From positions 1-30,893 of the forward strand of contig UQGU01000026.1 of NCBI GenBank assembly GCA_900540635.1: a stretch of DNA of 30,893 nucleotides. The letters are read 5' to 3'. Below, piece after piece: positions 1 to 9,500 of the stretch (the first letter of the stretch is position 1; every line of letters begins with the position of its first letter). This DNA is from an uncultured Eubacteriales bacterium (GTDB lineage Bacteria; Bacillota; Clostridia; Oscillospirales; Oscillospiraceae). Made by a program: the position numbers and the translations under genes. A model generated the notes under the pieces. The model was not told the origin of the DNA. It saw only the letters and a list, made by a program, of their open reading frames with translations, and ran no database searches.

Positions 1-145
1 CCTTGCAGTGGCCGATGTGCAGATAGCCGTTGGGCTCCGGCGGGAAACGGGTGTGCACGGTTTTTCCGGCGAACTGCCCGCCGGGAGCAATATCCTCCTC
101 AATAAAGGCATGAATGAAATTTTTGCTTTCCGTGATCTCAGCCAT
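1..145 (-). CDS. glnS: Glutaminyl-tRNA synthetase, N-terminal part (runs off the left edge)
   Basis: Only the first 48 or so codons are in the window. The reading starts MAEITESKNFIHAFIEED and continues through TRFPPEPNGYLHIGHCK. The PPEPNGYLHIGH block is the class I synthetase ATP-binding HIGH motif in the form typical of GlnRS and GluRS. The lead FIH-IIEED-type segment before it is characteristic of bacterial GlnRS, which charges tRNA-Gln with glutamine in the cytoplasm. The ATG at 143-145 follows an AGAGGAAG ribosome binding site. The gene is divergent from pyrH and has its own promoter. There is no room for a T-box leader in the roughly 40 bases between the promoter and the start codon. 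GlnRS versus a non-discriminating GluRS cannot be fully settled without the rest of the gene. Confidence 0.9.
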   Translation of the reverse strand, partial: MAEITESKNFIHAFIEEDIAPGGQFAGKTVHTRFPPEPNGYLHIGHCK

Positions 146-188
146 ATTGAAAACTTCCTCTCTAAGCATTGCTTTTGTATAATGGGGT

Positions 189-217
189 ATTATAACCGAT
201 TTGCCCTGGAATTGCAA
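189..217 (-). promoter_or_regulatory. Sigma-A type promoter of glnS
   Basis: On the minus strand, TTGCAA (212-217) and a perfect TATAAT (189-194) are separated by 17 bases. It fires leftward into glnS, about 45 bases before its ATG. Confidence 0.7.
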
Positions 218-298
218 CAAAATATTTTTGTTTTCCCGGGTAAACAGGCGGCTTTTCAGGCCCAATTCCGAAAAACAAAAGAATTCATAAAAAAGTGG

Positions 299-327
299 TT
301 GTCAATTTGCTATTTGTACGCTAAAAT
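299..327 (+). promoter_or_regulatory. Sigma-A type promoter of the pyrH-polC operon
   Basis: TTGTCA (299-304) and TAAAAT (322-327) are separated by 17 bases, about 60 bases before the pyrH start. It is the only good rightward promoter I see before the essential-gene operon. Confidence 0.7.
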
Positions 328-388
328 AGAGTCGATAACCTGCGGGGCTGTGTCCCCGGCACGGATGCAAGAGAAGGAGTGATCAGAT

Positions 389-1114
389 TTGTCTCAAATC
401 AAATACAAGCGTATCCTGCTGAAGCTCAGCGGTGAGGCCCTTGCCGGAGAGCAGCACCGGGGGCTGGATTATAGCGTGATTCACCCCGTGTGCGAAGCCA
501 TCAAGCAGTGCCACGAGCTGGGTGTTCAGATTGGCCTTGTCATCGGCGGCGGCAACTTCTGGCGCGGCGTGAAGGACGGCGCGGATAAGATGCAGCGCTC
601 CCACGGCGATGCCATGGGGATGCTGGCAACCGTTATGAATTCCATCGCTATGGCCGATGCTCTGGAGCAGCACGGTGTACCTGCCCGGGTGCTCAGCGCC
701 GTGGAAATGAACAAGTTTGCCGAGTATTTCACCCGGGATACCGCGGACCGCTACCTGAACGAGGGAAAAGTGGTTATTTTTGCGGCAGGAACCGGCAACC
801 CCTATTTCTCCACCGATACCGGCGCTGTGCTCCGGGGTGTGGAAATTGAGGCCCATGCCATTTTGATGGCAAAGAATGTGGACGGCATTTACTCTGCCGA
901 CCCCAATGTTGATCCCACTGCCGTCAAGTTCGACGAGCTGACCTATGATGAGGTTCTGGCCCGTCACCTGAAGGCTACGGATACCACCGCAATGACCCTG
1001 GCCATGGACAACCACATGACGCTGGTTTGTTTTGCCCTGGCCGACCCCAACAACATTCTCCGCGTCGTAAGCGGAGAGAAGATCGGAACCATCGTGAAGG
1101 AGGACAACAAATGA
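389..1114 (+). CDS. pyrH: UMP kinase
   Basis: This cytoplasmic enzyme phosphorylates UMP to UDP with ATP in pyrimidine nucleotide synthesis. The 241-residue product has the usual length. Its landmarks are the N-terminal KRILLKLSGEAL strand-loop (residues 7-18), the glycine-rich GGGNFWRG (53-60), the acceptor-site stretch GTGNPYFSTDTGA (134-146) and KNVDGIYSADP (162-172), all typical of bacterial PyrH in the amino-acid kinase fold. The start is a TTG placed 8 bases after AAGGAGTGAT; no better start lies near. The stop overlaps the frr start by 4 bases (ATGA), so translation is probably coupled. In many Firmicutes rpsB and tsf lie directly upstream; here a divergent glnS takes their place. Confidence 0.97.
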   Translation: MSQIKYKRILLKLSGEALAGEQHRGLDYSVIHPVCEAIKQCHELGVQIGLVIGGGNFWRGVKDGADKMQRSHGDAMGMLATVMNSIAMADALEQHGVPARVLSAVEMNKFAEYFTRDTADRYLNEGKVVIFAAGTGNPYFSTDTGAVLRGVEIEAHAILMAKNVDGIYSADPNVDPTAVKFDELTYDEVLARHLKATDTTAMTLAMDNHMTLVCFALADPNNILRVVSGEKIGTIVKEDNK

Positions 1115-1665
1115 GCGTAGATTTTACTGAATTTTCCAGAAAAATGGACCGTACCCTGGAGCACCTGGGAGAGGACTTCGACGCAGTCCGCGCAGGCCGC
1201 GCCAATGCCAAGGTCCTGGACCGCATTTCCGTTGAGTATTATGGCAGCGAAACGCCTCTGAACGGCGTTGCCACCATTTCCTCTCCCGACGCCCGCACCC
1301 TGGTGATCACTCCCTGGGATACCAAGCTGCTGAAGGAGATCCAGAAGGCCATCCAGATGTCCGATCTGGGCATCAACCCCCAGAACGACGGCCGGGTCAT
1401 CCGACTGATCTTCCCCCAGCTGACGGAGGAGCGCAGAAAAGAGCTGTCCAAGCAGGTCAAGAAGTACGCCGAGGATGCCAAGGTCGCTATGCGAAACATC
1501 CGCCGGGACGGCATGGACTACGTCAAGAAGCTGAAAAAGAACAACGAGATCACCGAGGACGACCAGAAGAAGGCCGAGAAGGACCTGCAGGATATGCTGG
1601 ATAAGTATATCAAGAAGGTTGATGCAGCCCTGGCCGCCAAGGACAAGGAACTGATGTCCATCTGA
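1111..1665 (+). CDS. frr: Ribosome recycling factor
   Basis: The protein splits post-termination ribosomes together with EF-G. Its 184 residues match the family length. The sequence shows the conserved opening MDRTLEHLGEDFDAVRAGRA, the TPL-gVA beta segment (TPLNGVATIS), the NDGRVIRLIFPQLTEERR segment and a charged helical C-terminal bundle ending KDKELMSI. The start chosen is the ATG at 1111, which overlaps the pyrH stop and sits 6 bases behind AAGGAGGA. A longer in-frame reading upstream lies inside pyrH and has no support. The pyrH-frr pairing is near universal in bacteria. Confidence 0.97.
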   Translation: MSVDFTEFSRKMDRTLEHLGEDFDAVRAGRANAKVLDRISVEYYGSETPLNGVATISSPDARTLVITPWDTKLLKEIQKAIQMSDLGINPQNDGRVIRLIFPQLTEERRKELSKQVKKYAEDAKVAMRNIRRDGMDYVKKLKKNNEITEDDQKKAEKDLQDMLDKYIKKVDAALAAKDKELMSI

Positions 1666-1673
1666 TTTTTTGG

Positions 1674-1693
1674 GGCTCCCCGGAAGGGGAGCC
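1674..1693 (+). other. Intercistronic hairpin between frr and uppS
   Basis: An 8-bp perfect stem, GGCTCCCC and GGGGAGCC, closes a GGAA tetraloop of GNRA type. No run of T follows it, so full termination is unlikely. It could tune read-through or protect the upstream mRNA. The operon continues across it. Confidence 0.5.
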
Positions 1694-1724
1694 TTCCCGA
1701 ATACTTTGAGAAAGAGGTGCTTCC

Positions 1725-2444
1725 ATGGCGCTTGAAAATGAGAATCTCCCGGCACCGCCCAGGCACATTGCCATTATTATGGACGGGAATGGACGCTGGG
1801 CAAAAAAACGCGGTCTGCCCCGTACCGCCGGACACAGCGCCGGAGCGGAGGCCTTTCGGCGTATCGCCAATTACTGCCGCAGCCTGGGTGTGGAGTATCT
1901 GACGGTATACGCCTTTTCCACGGAAAACTGGAAACGCTCCCAGGAGGAAGTAGGCGGCATTATGCTGCTGCTTCGGAAATATCTGGAAGAAGCCCTGCTG
2001 GACATGGAGAAAAACCGTGTCCGTTTCCGCTTCTTCGGCGACCTGAGCCGGTTGTCTCCTCAGCTGCAAAAGCTGTGCCATGACGCGGAAAACCGTTCGG
2101 TTGCCTATGACGTTCAGGTCAATTTCTGCCTGAACTACGGCGGACGGGACGAGATCGTCCGGGCTGCCCAGGCCTTCGCCCAGGAGGTGGCTGCCGGAAA
2201 GCGCCGCCCGGAGGAGCTGACGGAAGGCCTGTTTGAAAATTATCTCTATTCTGCCGGAGTTCCTGACCCGGAGCTCATCATCCGGCCTTCCGGGGAAATG
2301 CGCACCAGCAATTTCCTGCTCTGGCAGTCTGCTTACTCCGAATACGTCTTCATGGATGTGCTGTGGCCCGATTTTGGCCCGGAGGACCTGGATAAGGCCA
2401 TTGCGGAATATCACCGGCGGAACCGCCGTTTTGGAGGCGTTTGA
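1725..2444 (+). CDS. uppS: Isoprenyl transferase (undecaprenyl diphosphate synthase)
   Basis: This cis-prenyltransferase condenses isopentenyl diphosphate onto farnesyl diphosphate to make the C55 lipid carrier for peptidoglycan and other surface polymers. At 239 residues it has the usual size. The catalytic Asp and phosphate loop are in MDGNGRWAKKRG (from residue 19), followed by HSAGAEAFRRI. The substrate segment YAFSTENWKRS and the C-terminal RPSGEMRTSNFLLWQ and YSEYVF motifs are all present. The start follows AAAGAGGTG. It is one of five genes in this operon that act on isoprenoid or lipid intermediates. Confidence 0.96.
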   Translation: MALENENLPAPPRHIAIIMDGNGRWAKKRGLPRTAGHSAGAEAFRRIANYCRSLGVEYLTVYAFSTENWKRSQEEVGGIMLLLRKYLEEALLDMEKNRVRFRFFGDLSRLSPQLQKLCHDAENRSVAYDVQVNFCLNYGGRDEIVRAAQAFAQEVAAGKRRPEELTEGLFENYLYSAGVPDPELIIRPSGEMRTSNFLLWQSAYSEYVFMDVLWPDFGPEDLDKAIAEYHRRNRRFGGV

Positions 2445-2447
2445 CCT

Positions 2448-3260
2448 ATGAAAACTCGAATTATCACAGCAGCAATTGCCATCCCTTTGCTGCTGATCAT
2501 CCTTTTGGTTGCCCCGGAAATTGTGGCGGCGCTGGTGTTCGGTGCGCTGATGGCGGTTGGGGCGTATGAATTTCTCTACCGGACGGGCCTCATCCGCCGC
2601 ATCCGCCTGGTGGTTTACAGCGCAGTTATGGCCTTTGCCATGTCCATCTGGAGCTACTATGGCGGCTTGCAGGCCTACTTGATGATCGGCTCCGTCATCT
2701 TCTTTATGCTTCTGTTTTCCGAGATCATGATGGATCACGTGAAGGTGAGTATTGAATCCATTGGATTGTGTACATTGGGAGGCTATCTGATTCCGCTGCT
2801 GCTGAGCTCCCTTATTCGCATTTTGGGCGGCGAAAATGGCCGCTATTTTATTCTGCTGCCATTTACCATCGCCTTTCTCTCCGATGCCGGGGCCTATTTT
2901 ACCGGGCTGCGGCTTGGGCGGCACAAGCTTGCTCCGGTGGTCAGCCCAAATAAGACCATCGAGGGTGTTTTAGGCGGCGGTGTCTTTGCCTTGGCAGGTG
3001 TTCTCATTTATGCCCTGATCCTGGATCTGGCCCTGAAATTCCGGGTAAACTATGGTGCAGCCATTCTCTATGCACTCCTGGGCTCCGGCGTTGGGGTCAT
3101 GGGCGATCTGTGTTTCTCCGTGGTCAAGCGGCAGACCGGCATCAAGGACTATGGCAATATGCTCCCCGGCCACGGCGGCTTTCTGGACCGGTTCGATTCC
3201 CTGGTTCTTATTGCACCTCTTGTGGAAGCGCTGCTTCTGATTCTACCTTTGGCGGTGTAA
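2448..3260 (+). CDS. cdsA: Phosphatidate cytidylyltransferase (CDP-diglyceride synthase)
   Basis: An integral membrane enzyme that makes CDP-diacylglycerol from phosphatidic acid and CTP for phospholipid synthesis. The 270-residue sequence has roughly eight hydrophobic segments, starting with IITAAIAIPLLLIILLVAP. It carries the central SDAGAYFTGLRLGRHKL and SPNKTIEG motif and the C-terminal family signature with SVVKRQTGIKDYGNMLPGHG and the Asp-rich FLDRFDSL. It starts 3 bases after the uppS stop. The length and both signature blocks fit CdsA; no other function is likely. Confidence 0.95.
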   Translation: MKTRIITAAIAIPLLLIILLVAPEIVAALVFGALMAVGAYEFLYRTGLIRRIRLVVYSAVMAFAMSIWSYYGGLQAYLMIGSVIFFMLLFSEIMMDHVKVSIESIGLCTLGGYLIPLLLSSLIRILGGENGRYFILLPFTIAFLSDAGAYFTGLRLGRHKLAPVVSPNKTIEGVLGGGVFALAGVLIYALILDLALKFRVNYGAAILYALLGSGVGVMGDLCFSVVKRQTGIKDYGNMLPGHGGFLDRFDSLVLIAPLVEALLLILPLAV

Positions 3261-3264
3261 GCAT

Positions 3265-4413
3265 ATGGTAAATTGCATCAGTATTTTGGGCTCTACCGGT
3301 TCCATCGGGCGGCAGAGCCTGGACGTTGTCAGAAAATACCCTCAGATTCGCGTGGGTGCACTGACTGCCGGTACCAGCATCCAGCGCCTGGCCGAGCAGT
3401 GCCGGGAGTTCCGCCCGGAGCTGGCCGTGGTGGCTACGGAAGCGGGGGCAGCCCAGCTGCGGCAGGCCATATCCAATCTGCCCACCCGGGTGCTCTGGGG
3501 GGAAGAAGGCCTCATTGCCGCCGCGACGCTGGAAGGCGTGGACTGCGTCATCACCGCCGTTGTGGGGATGCTGGGCCTGAAACCCACCCTTGCGGCCATT
3601 CGCGCGAAGAAACGTATTGGCCTTGCCAACAAGGAGACGCTGGTCTGTGCCGGTGAGCTGGTCATGGCCGAGGCGAAGCGCTGCGGGGCGGAGATCGTCC
3701 CCGTTGATTCCGAGCACTCCGCGATTTTTCAGTGCCTTATGGGCTGCGCGGACCGGAAAGAGGTTCGCCGCCTGCTGCTTACCTGCTCCGGTGGTCCCTT
3801 CTTCGGCATGGACAGGGAAGCTCTGGCCCATGTGACCAAGGCAGACGCCTTGAAGCACCCCAATTGGAAAATGGGGCCAAAAATCACCGTCGACTGCGCA
3901 ACCCTTATGAACAAGGGCCTGGAGGTCATTGAGGCCATGCGGCTGTATGATCTGCCGCTGGAAAAGGTGGATGTGCTGATTCATCGCCAGAGCATCGTGC
4001 ACAGTCTGGTGGAATTCAACGATGGAGCCATCATGGCCCAGCTGGGCACGCCGGATATGCGCCTGCCCATTCAGCTGGCCATGACCTACCCGGAGAGGCT
4101 CCCCAGCCCGGTGGACCGGCTGGATCTGACGGCTTGCAGCGCACTGACCTTTGTTGAGCCTGATTTAGAGGCTTTTCCCTGTCTGGCTCTGGCGAGAGAA
4201 TGCGCCAGGAAGGGCGGCAACAGCTGTGCCGCCATGAACGGTGCCAACGAAGAGGCCGTTGCCATGTTCCTGCGGGATGAAATCGGCTTTTATGATATCT
4301 ATCGACTGGTTCGGAAGGCGGTTGACGAGATCCCGTTCCAGGCCAGCCCGACGCTGGAGGACATTCTGGAAACAGACCGCCTTGCCAGACTTTCCGTGAA
4401 AAACAATGTTTGA
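3265..4413 (+). CDS. dxr: 1-deoxy-D-xylulose 5-phosphate reductoisomerase
   Basis: This enzyme converts DXP to 2-C-methyl-D-erythritol 4-phosphate with NADPH, the committed step of the MEP isoprenoid pathway. The 382 residues start with the NADPH-binding ILGSTGSIG (residues 7-15). The metal-binding acidic residues lie in VDSEHSAI (Asp148, Glu150) and in MNKGLEVIEA. The fosmidomycin-loop region CSGGPFF and the KHPNWKMGPKITVDCATLMNKG block are intact. With ispG two genes downstream it shows that this organism makes isoprenoids by the MEP route, which then feeds uppS in the same operon. It starts 4 bases after cdsA. Confidence 0.97.
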   Translation: MVNCISILGSTGSIGRQSLDVVRKYPQIRVGALTAGTSIQRLAEQCREFRPELAVVATEAGAAQLRQAISNLPTRVLWGEEGLIAAATLEGVDCVITAVVGMLGLKPTLAAIRAKKRIGLANKETLVCAGELVMAEAKRCGAEIVPVDSEHSAIFQCLMGCADRKEVRRLLLTCSGGPFFGMDREALAHVTKADALKHPNWKMGPKITVDCATLMNKGLEVIEAMRLYDLPLEKVDVLIHRQSIVHSLVEFNDGAIMAQLGTPDMRLPIQLAMTYPERLPSPVDRLDLTACSALTFVEPDLEAFPCLALARECARKGGNSCAAMNGANEEAVAMFLRDEIGFYDIYRLVRKAVDEIPFQASPTLEDILETDRLARLSVKNNV

Positions 4414-4421
4414 GGCTTTCT

Positions 4422-5477
4422 ATGAGTTATATTTTCGCAATTCTTCTGTTCAGCTTTCTCATCTTTATTCATGAGCTTGGCCATTTCATCGCCGCCAAGG
4501 CATTTGGTGTTCAGGTCAATGAATTCTCCCTGTTTATGGGGCCTGCGATTTTCAAAAAGCAGGTTGGCCAGACCCTCTATTCCATCCGGTGCATCCCCAT
4601 CGGCGGCTTCTGTGCCATGGAAGGGGAGGACGAGGCCAGCGACAACCCTCATGCATTTCCCAATGCTGCCTGGTGGAAGCGGGTGATCATCCTTGCTGCC
4701 GGTGCCGCCATGAATTTCCTCACCGGCGTTGTGCTGCTGGCCTGCTTCTTTGCGCCGGATAAGCAGTTTATTCTGCCCACCGTCAGCGAGGTTGACCCCA
4801 GATGCAGCTTTGCTGAGAGCATCCAGCCGGGGGACCGGATCGTTTCCCTGGACGGAGAGAAAATCTACGTCTACAGCGACTTTTCTCTGATCCTGTCCCT
4901 GAATCCCGGGGATGTTCACGACCTTGTTCTGGAACGGAACGGGGAGAAGGTTGTGCTGAATGACCTGAATATGGCAAAGCAGGATTTCGAGAATGAAGAC
5001 GGCACCGTTTCTCAGCGCTTCGGCTTCAGCTTTACGCTGGTGGAGGCCAGCTTCGGTCAAACCATGCGCTACACCTGGGCAACCACCCGGGATACGGTGC
5101 GCATGGTCCGGCTGTCTCTGCAAATGCTCTTCACGGGCAAGGCGGGGGTGGAGGATGTGTCCGGCCCTGTGGGCATTGTGACTCAGATGGCCCAGGTTGC
5201 GGACAATTCCGGGAGCCGGTACTATGCATTTTTGAATCTATTGTATTTCGGCGGCTTCATTGCCATCAATCTGGCCGTTATGAATCTGCTGCCCATTCCC
5301 GCACTGGACGGCGGACGGCTGGTGGGCGTGCTGCTGACCACTGCCATTGAAGCGGTTACCCATAAGAAGCTCAATCCGAAAATCGAAGGCTATATCCATG
5401 GCATCGGCATGATCCTTCTGCTGATACTCATGGCCCTCATTATGTTCAAGGACATTATTTTTGCAATAAAGGGGTAA
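4422..5477 (+). CDS. rseP: Site-2 protease RseP (membrane zinc metalloprotease)
   Basis: An intramembrane protease that cleaves membrane-anchored anti-sigma factors or remnant signal peptides. At 351 residues it has the zinc motif HELGH (residues 17-21) inside the first membrane helix, a PDZ-like region at about residues 110-190 (VDPRCSFAESIQPGDRIVSLDG), and the C-terminal LDGGRL motif in NLLPIPALDGGRL that supplies the third zinc ligand. The ATG at 4422 gives the typical MSYIFAILLF start. A TTG at 4410 would add four residues and overlap the dxr stop, but the TGAGG just after it is better placed as a ribosome binding site for the ATG. The substrate cannot be read from the sequence. Confidence 0.94.
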   Translation: MSYIFAILLFSFLIFIHELGHFIAAKAFGVQVNEFSLFMGPAIFKKQVGQTLYSIRCIPIGGFCAMEGEDEASDNPHAFPNAAWWKRVIILAAGAAMNFLTGVVLLACFFAPDKQFILPTVSEVDPRCSFAESIQPGDRIVSLDGEKIYVYSDFSLILSLNPGDVHDLVLERNGEKVVLNDLNMAKQDFENEDGTVSQRFGFSFTLVEASFGQTMRYTWATTRDTVRMVRLSLQMLFTGKAGVEDVSGPVGIVTQMAQVADNSGSRYYAFLNLLYFGGFIAINLAVMNLLPIPALDGGRLVGVLLTTAIEAVTHKKLNPKIEGYIHGIGMILLLILMALIMFKDIIFAIKG

Positions 5478-5483
5478 AAAGAA

Positions 5484-6521
5484 ATGACCAGACAGATAAA
5501 AGTTGGCAATGTACCCATCGGCGGTGGTGCGGATGTGGTAATCCAGTCCATGCTGAATACCAAAACCACCGATGTAGAGGGGTCTCTGGCGCAGATTCGC
5601 TCCCTGGCTGCCGCCGGGTGCCAGGTTGCCCGTTTGGCTGTGCCCAATATGGAAGCAGCCCGGGGCTTTGCGGAGATCTGCAAGGAAAGCGTGCTGCCCC
5701 TGGTTGCGGATATCCATTTTGACTACCGTCTTGCCATTGCCGCTGCTGAAGGCGGCGCCAGCAAGATTCGCATCAATCCCGGCAATATCGGCGGGGAGGA
5801 TCGGGTAAAGGCTGTGGTGGATGTGTGCAAAGACAAGCACATTCCCATCCGCATTGGCGTGAACGGCGGCAGCCTGGAAAAGGAGCTGCTGGAAAAGTAT
5901 GGCCATCCCACAGCCCAGGCCCTGGTGGAAAGCGCCTTTGGCCATCTGGAGCTGCTGGAAAAGTACGGTTTTTATGATACCTGCGTCTCTATGAAGTCCT
6001 CCCATGTGCCTACTATGGTGGCTGCAGCCCGCCTGTTCCGCAGCAAGTGCGACTATCCGCTGCACATCGGCGTTACGGAGACCGGCCCCGTGCGGCAGGG
6101 CCTTATCAAGTCCGCAATGGGCATTGGTGCGCTGCTCCTGGACGGCATTGGCGATACCCTGCGGGTGAGCCTGACGGACGACCCCGTGGAGGAGGTCTAC
6201 GCCGCCAAGGATATCCTGAAAGCGGCAGGTCTGCGCCGTGACGGTGTGGACATTATTTCCTGTCCCACCTGCGGCCGGACCAGGATCGACCTCATCGGCC
6301 TTGTGAACCAGGTGGATGCTGCTTTGAAGGACTGCCAGAAGCCCATTACCGTGGCCGTTATGGGCTGCGTGGTCAATGGCCCCGGAGAGGCCCGGGAGGC
6401 CGACATCGGCATTGCCGGAGGCGACGGCTGGGGCATGATTTTTGAAAAGGGCCAGCAGGTGGCAAAGCTTCCCTATGACGAGCTTCTGCCGGAGCTGCTG
6501 CGCCGTATTGAACAGCTATGA
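5484..6521 (+). CDS. ispG: 4-hydroxy-3-methylbut-2-enyl diphosphate synthase (flavodoxin)
   Basis: The iron-sulfur enzyme of the MEP pathway converts ME-cPP to HMBPP. The 345-residue product has the (beta/alpha)8 start GNVPIGGGADVVIQSMLNTKT, the RINPGNIGG block and the 4Fe-4S ligands Cys260 and Cys263 in SCPTCGR and Cys295 in GCVVNGPGEA, with Glu302 as the usual fourth ligand. Upstream 6 bases is rseP; the stop overlaps the polC start by 4 bases. It is the short bacterial form without the plant-type insert. Confidence 0.96.
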   Translation: MTRQIKVGNVPIGGGADVVIQSMLNTKTTDVEGSLAQIRSLAAAGCQVARLAVPNMEAARGFAEICKESVLPLVADIHFDYRLAIAAAEGGASKIRINPGNIGGEDRVKAVVDVCKDKHIPIRIGVNGGSLEKELLEKYGHPTAQALVESAFGHLELLEKYGFYDTCVSMKSSHVPTMVAAARLFRSKCDYPLHIGVTETGPVRQGLIKSAMGIGALLLDGIGDTLRVSLTDDPVEEVYAAKDILKAAGLRRDGVDIISCPTCGRTRIDLIGLVNQVDAALKDCQKPITVAVMGCVVNGPGEAREADIGIAGGDGWGMIFEKGQQVAKLPYDELLPELLRRIEQL

Positions 6522-9500
6522 GTGATACGGTTTACTTACTGAATATGTTCCCGGACTACGAGCCGCCTGAGGAGATCCGCAAGGCCCTTTCTCAGGCGGC
6601 CCTTGTGGCAGTGGATATCCGGGCGGAAAACCGCAGCGTAGAGGTGGCCGCCCACACGGATACCTACGTACCCCGGCGACTGACCCGGCAGGCGGAGAAA
6701 GACATTCTCTCCCTGTACGGTCTGCGGAATCTGGAAATTACCTTGACTCACCCGGCCACAGAGCTTTCCAAAATCGAGCCCGAGGAGCTGCGGGATTTGT
6801 TCGTTGACCTCGACCCCATGACCCGGGCCTCCCTGGCCGGGGCAAAGTGGGCGTGGGATGGAGGACACCTGACAGTCTGCCTGGTTGCCAACGGCAAAGC
6901 TGGGGTAGAGGCCCAGATTCCGGCTGTTGTCAAGACGCTGCAGGAGCGGTTTGCTGCGGAAGTCACCATTTCCGTGGAGGCCAACCACGACCTGACCGGA
7001 GCGGAATTGTCCAGGGTCATGGAAAAGCTCCGGGAGGAGGCCCTGAGCGCAGCCCCCACAGCCAGTGCAAAACAGGCGCAGAAGGAGGAGCGGAAGCCCC
7101 AGGACAGCGATACTTTCTACGGAAAGCCCTTCCGCGGTACGGCAGTTCCCATGAAGGACCTGAATCTGGATATGGGCACCATCATTGTGGAAGGCAAGGT
7201 TTTTGCCATTGAGCACAAGGAGCTGACCAAGCGCAATGCCTGGGTAGTGAAGTTCGACATGACGGACAACACCAATTCCATCCGTGTCACCCGCTTCCTG
7301 GAGGCCAAGGAGGCCAAGCCCATTCTGGATAATGTGCAGCTCGGCAGCGTCCTTCGGGTTCAGGGCAAGCTGATCGAGGACCGGTTTGAAAACGATATGG
7401 TCCTCAAGCCCTATGCCATGATGCCCGGCGTTCTGCCCAAGCGGAAGGATACGTCTCCCAACGGCAAGCGGGTAGAGCTCCATCTGCACACCACCATGAG
7501 TAATATGGATGCTTTGACCGATACCGCAGCCGCCGTCAAGCAGGCTGCGGCCTGGGGCCACAAGGCCATTGCCATTACGGACCACGGCGTGGCACAGTCC
7601 TTCCCGGATGCCATGAAGGCCGCCGCCAAGGCAAAGGTTGCCGGAACCGACGAGAACATCAAGATCCTCTACGGTGTAGAAGGGTACTATGTTAATGATG
7701 TGGATGACCGTATTGTGGTCCACGGAGAGCAGGATATTGGCTTTGGCGACGAGTATGTGGCCTTCGACCTGGAAACCACGGGCCTGAGCTCTGCAAATGA
7801 CCGGATCATAGAGATCGGCGCCGTTGTCATGAAGAACGGCGAGGAGCTGGACCGGTTCCAGACCTTTGTAGACCCCCAGCGTCCCCTGGAAAAGAAGATC
7901 GTGGAGCTCACCGGTATTACGGATGAGATGCTGAAGGGTGCACCGAAAATCGAAGAGGTCCTGCCGGAATTCCTGAAATTTGTGAACGGAAGAGTTCTGG
8001 TTGCCCACAATTCTGATTTTGACACCGGCTTTATCCGGGCCGCGTGCGCCCGACAGGGGCTGCCTTATACCTATACGGCAGCGGATACCCTGATCCTCTC
8101 CCAGAATATGCTGCCCCAGCTGAACAAATTCAAGCTGGATATCGTGTCCAATGCCCTGAGCCTGCCGGACTTCAATCACCACCGGGCTGCGGACGATGCC
8201 GTTACCTGCGGCCTCATCATGCACCGGCTCATGGCCCGGATGGAAGAGGAGCTGGACATCCATACCCTCCAGGAGATCAACGGCCGTATGACGACCTTGC
8301 GGGCCAAGGGCCGCATCACGGACCGGCACGCGAGGCATATCATCATTCTGGCCAAGAATCAGATTGGCCTTCGCAACCTGTATCACCTGATTTCCGATTC
8401 CAATCTGAAATATTTCAAGCGGGTGCCCCGCATCCCGAAATCCGAGCTGCTGGAGCTGCGGGAGGGCCTGATTATCGGCTCTGCCTGTGAGGCGGGCGAG
8501 CTGTTCCAGGCCATTCTGGACGGCAAGAGCGAGGACGAGCTCTTGCGCATTGCCTCGTTCTATGACTATCTGGAAATTCAGCCCCTGGCAAACAATATGT
8601 TTATGCTCTCCAAGGGAATCGCCAAGGATGTGGAGCAGCTGCGGGAATACAACCGTACCGTGGTTCGCCTGGGCGAGGCCCTGGGGAAGATGGTTGTTGC
8701 CACGGGAGATGTCCATTTCCTGAACCCCGAGGACGAGATCTTCCGTCATATCCTGCTGGCTACCAAGGGCTTTGACGATGCGGATAAGGAAAACCCCCTT
8801 TATTTCCGCACCACCGACAATATGTTGGAGGAATTCAGCTACTTAGGGGAGGAAAAGGCCTATGAGGTGGTGGTCACAAACCCCAATCTCATTGCCGATA
8901 TGTGCGAGACTCTGCGGCCTGTGCCCCACAATCTGTTTGCGCCCAAAATCGAGAACTCTGTAGAGGACCTGAAGGCCCTGGTTTATGGCAAGCTCCACAG
9001 GCTCTACGGCGAGAATCCCCCGGAGCTCATCACCAAGCGCGTGGAGACAGAGCTGCACGATATTATCTCCTGCCACTATGATGTGATTTATATGTCCGCC
9101 CAGAAGCTGGTGCAGAACTCCTTGGAGCATGGCTATCTGGTGGGCTCCCGAGGCTCTGTTGGCTCCTCCATCGTTGCCTATATGTCCGGCATTACGGAGG
9201 TGAATTCCTTCCCGCCGCACTATCGCTGCCCGAACCCGGAGTGCAAGTACACCACCTTCGATGTACCCAAGGGCTATGGCTGCGGTGCGGACCTGCCGGA
9301 TGCCGTCTGCCCAAAATGCGGCAGCAAGTTCGAAAAGGACGGCTTCAACATCCCCTTTGAGACCTTCCTGGGCTTTGGCGGCGACAAGGTGCCCGATATC
9401 GACCTGAACTTCTCCGGCGAATACCAGTCCAAGGCCCATGCCTACTGCGTGGAGATGTTCGGAAAGTCCCATGTGTTCCGGGCCGGAACCATTGGCACGG

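Noticed and set aside
6536..8749. Very long open frame (about 737 codons) antisense to polC
   Set aside because: It mirrors the GC-rich codon pattern of polC, matches no family I know and lacks a sensible ribosome binding site. The same holds for the long antisense frames at 26713-27939, 28475-29533 and 29271-30707.
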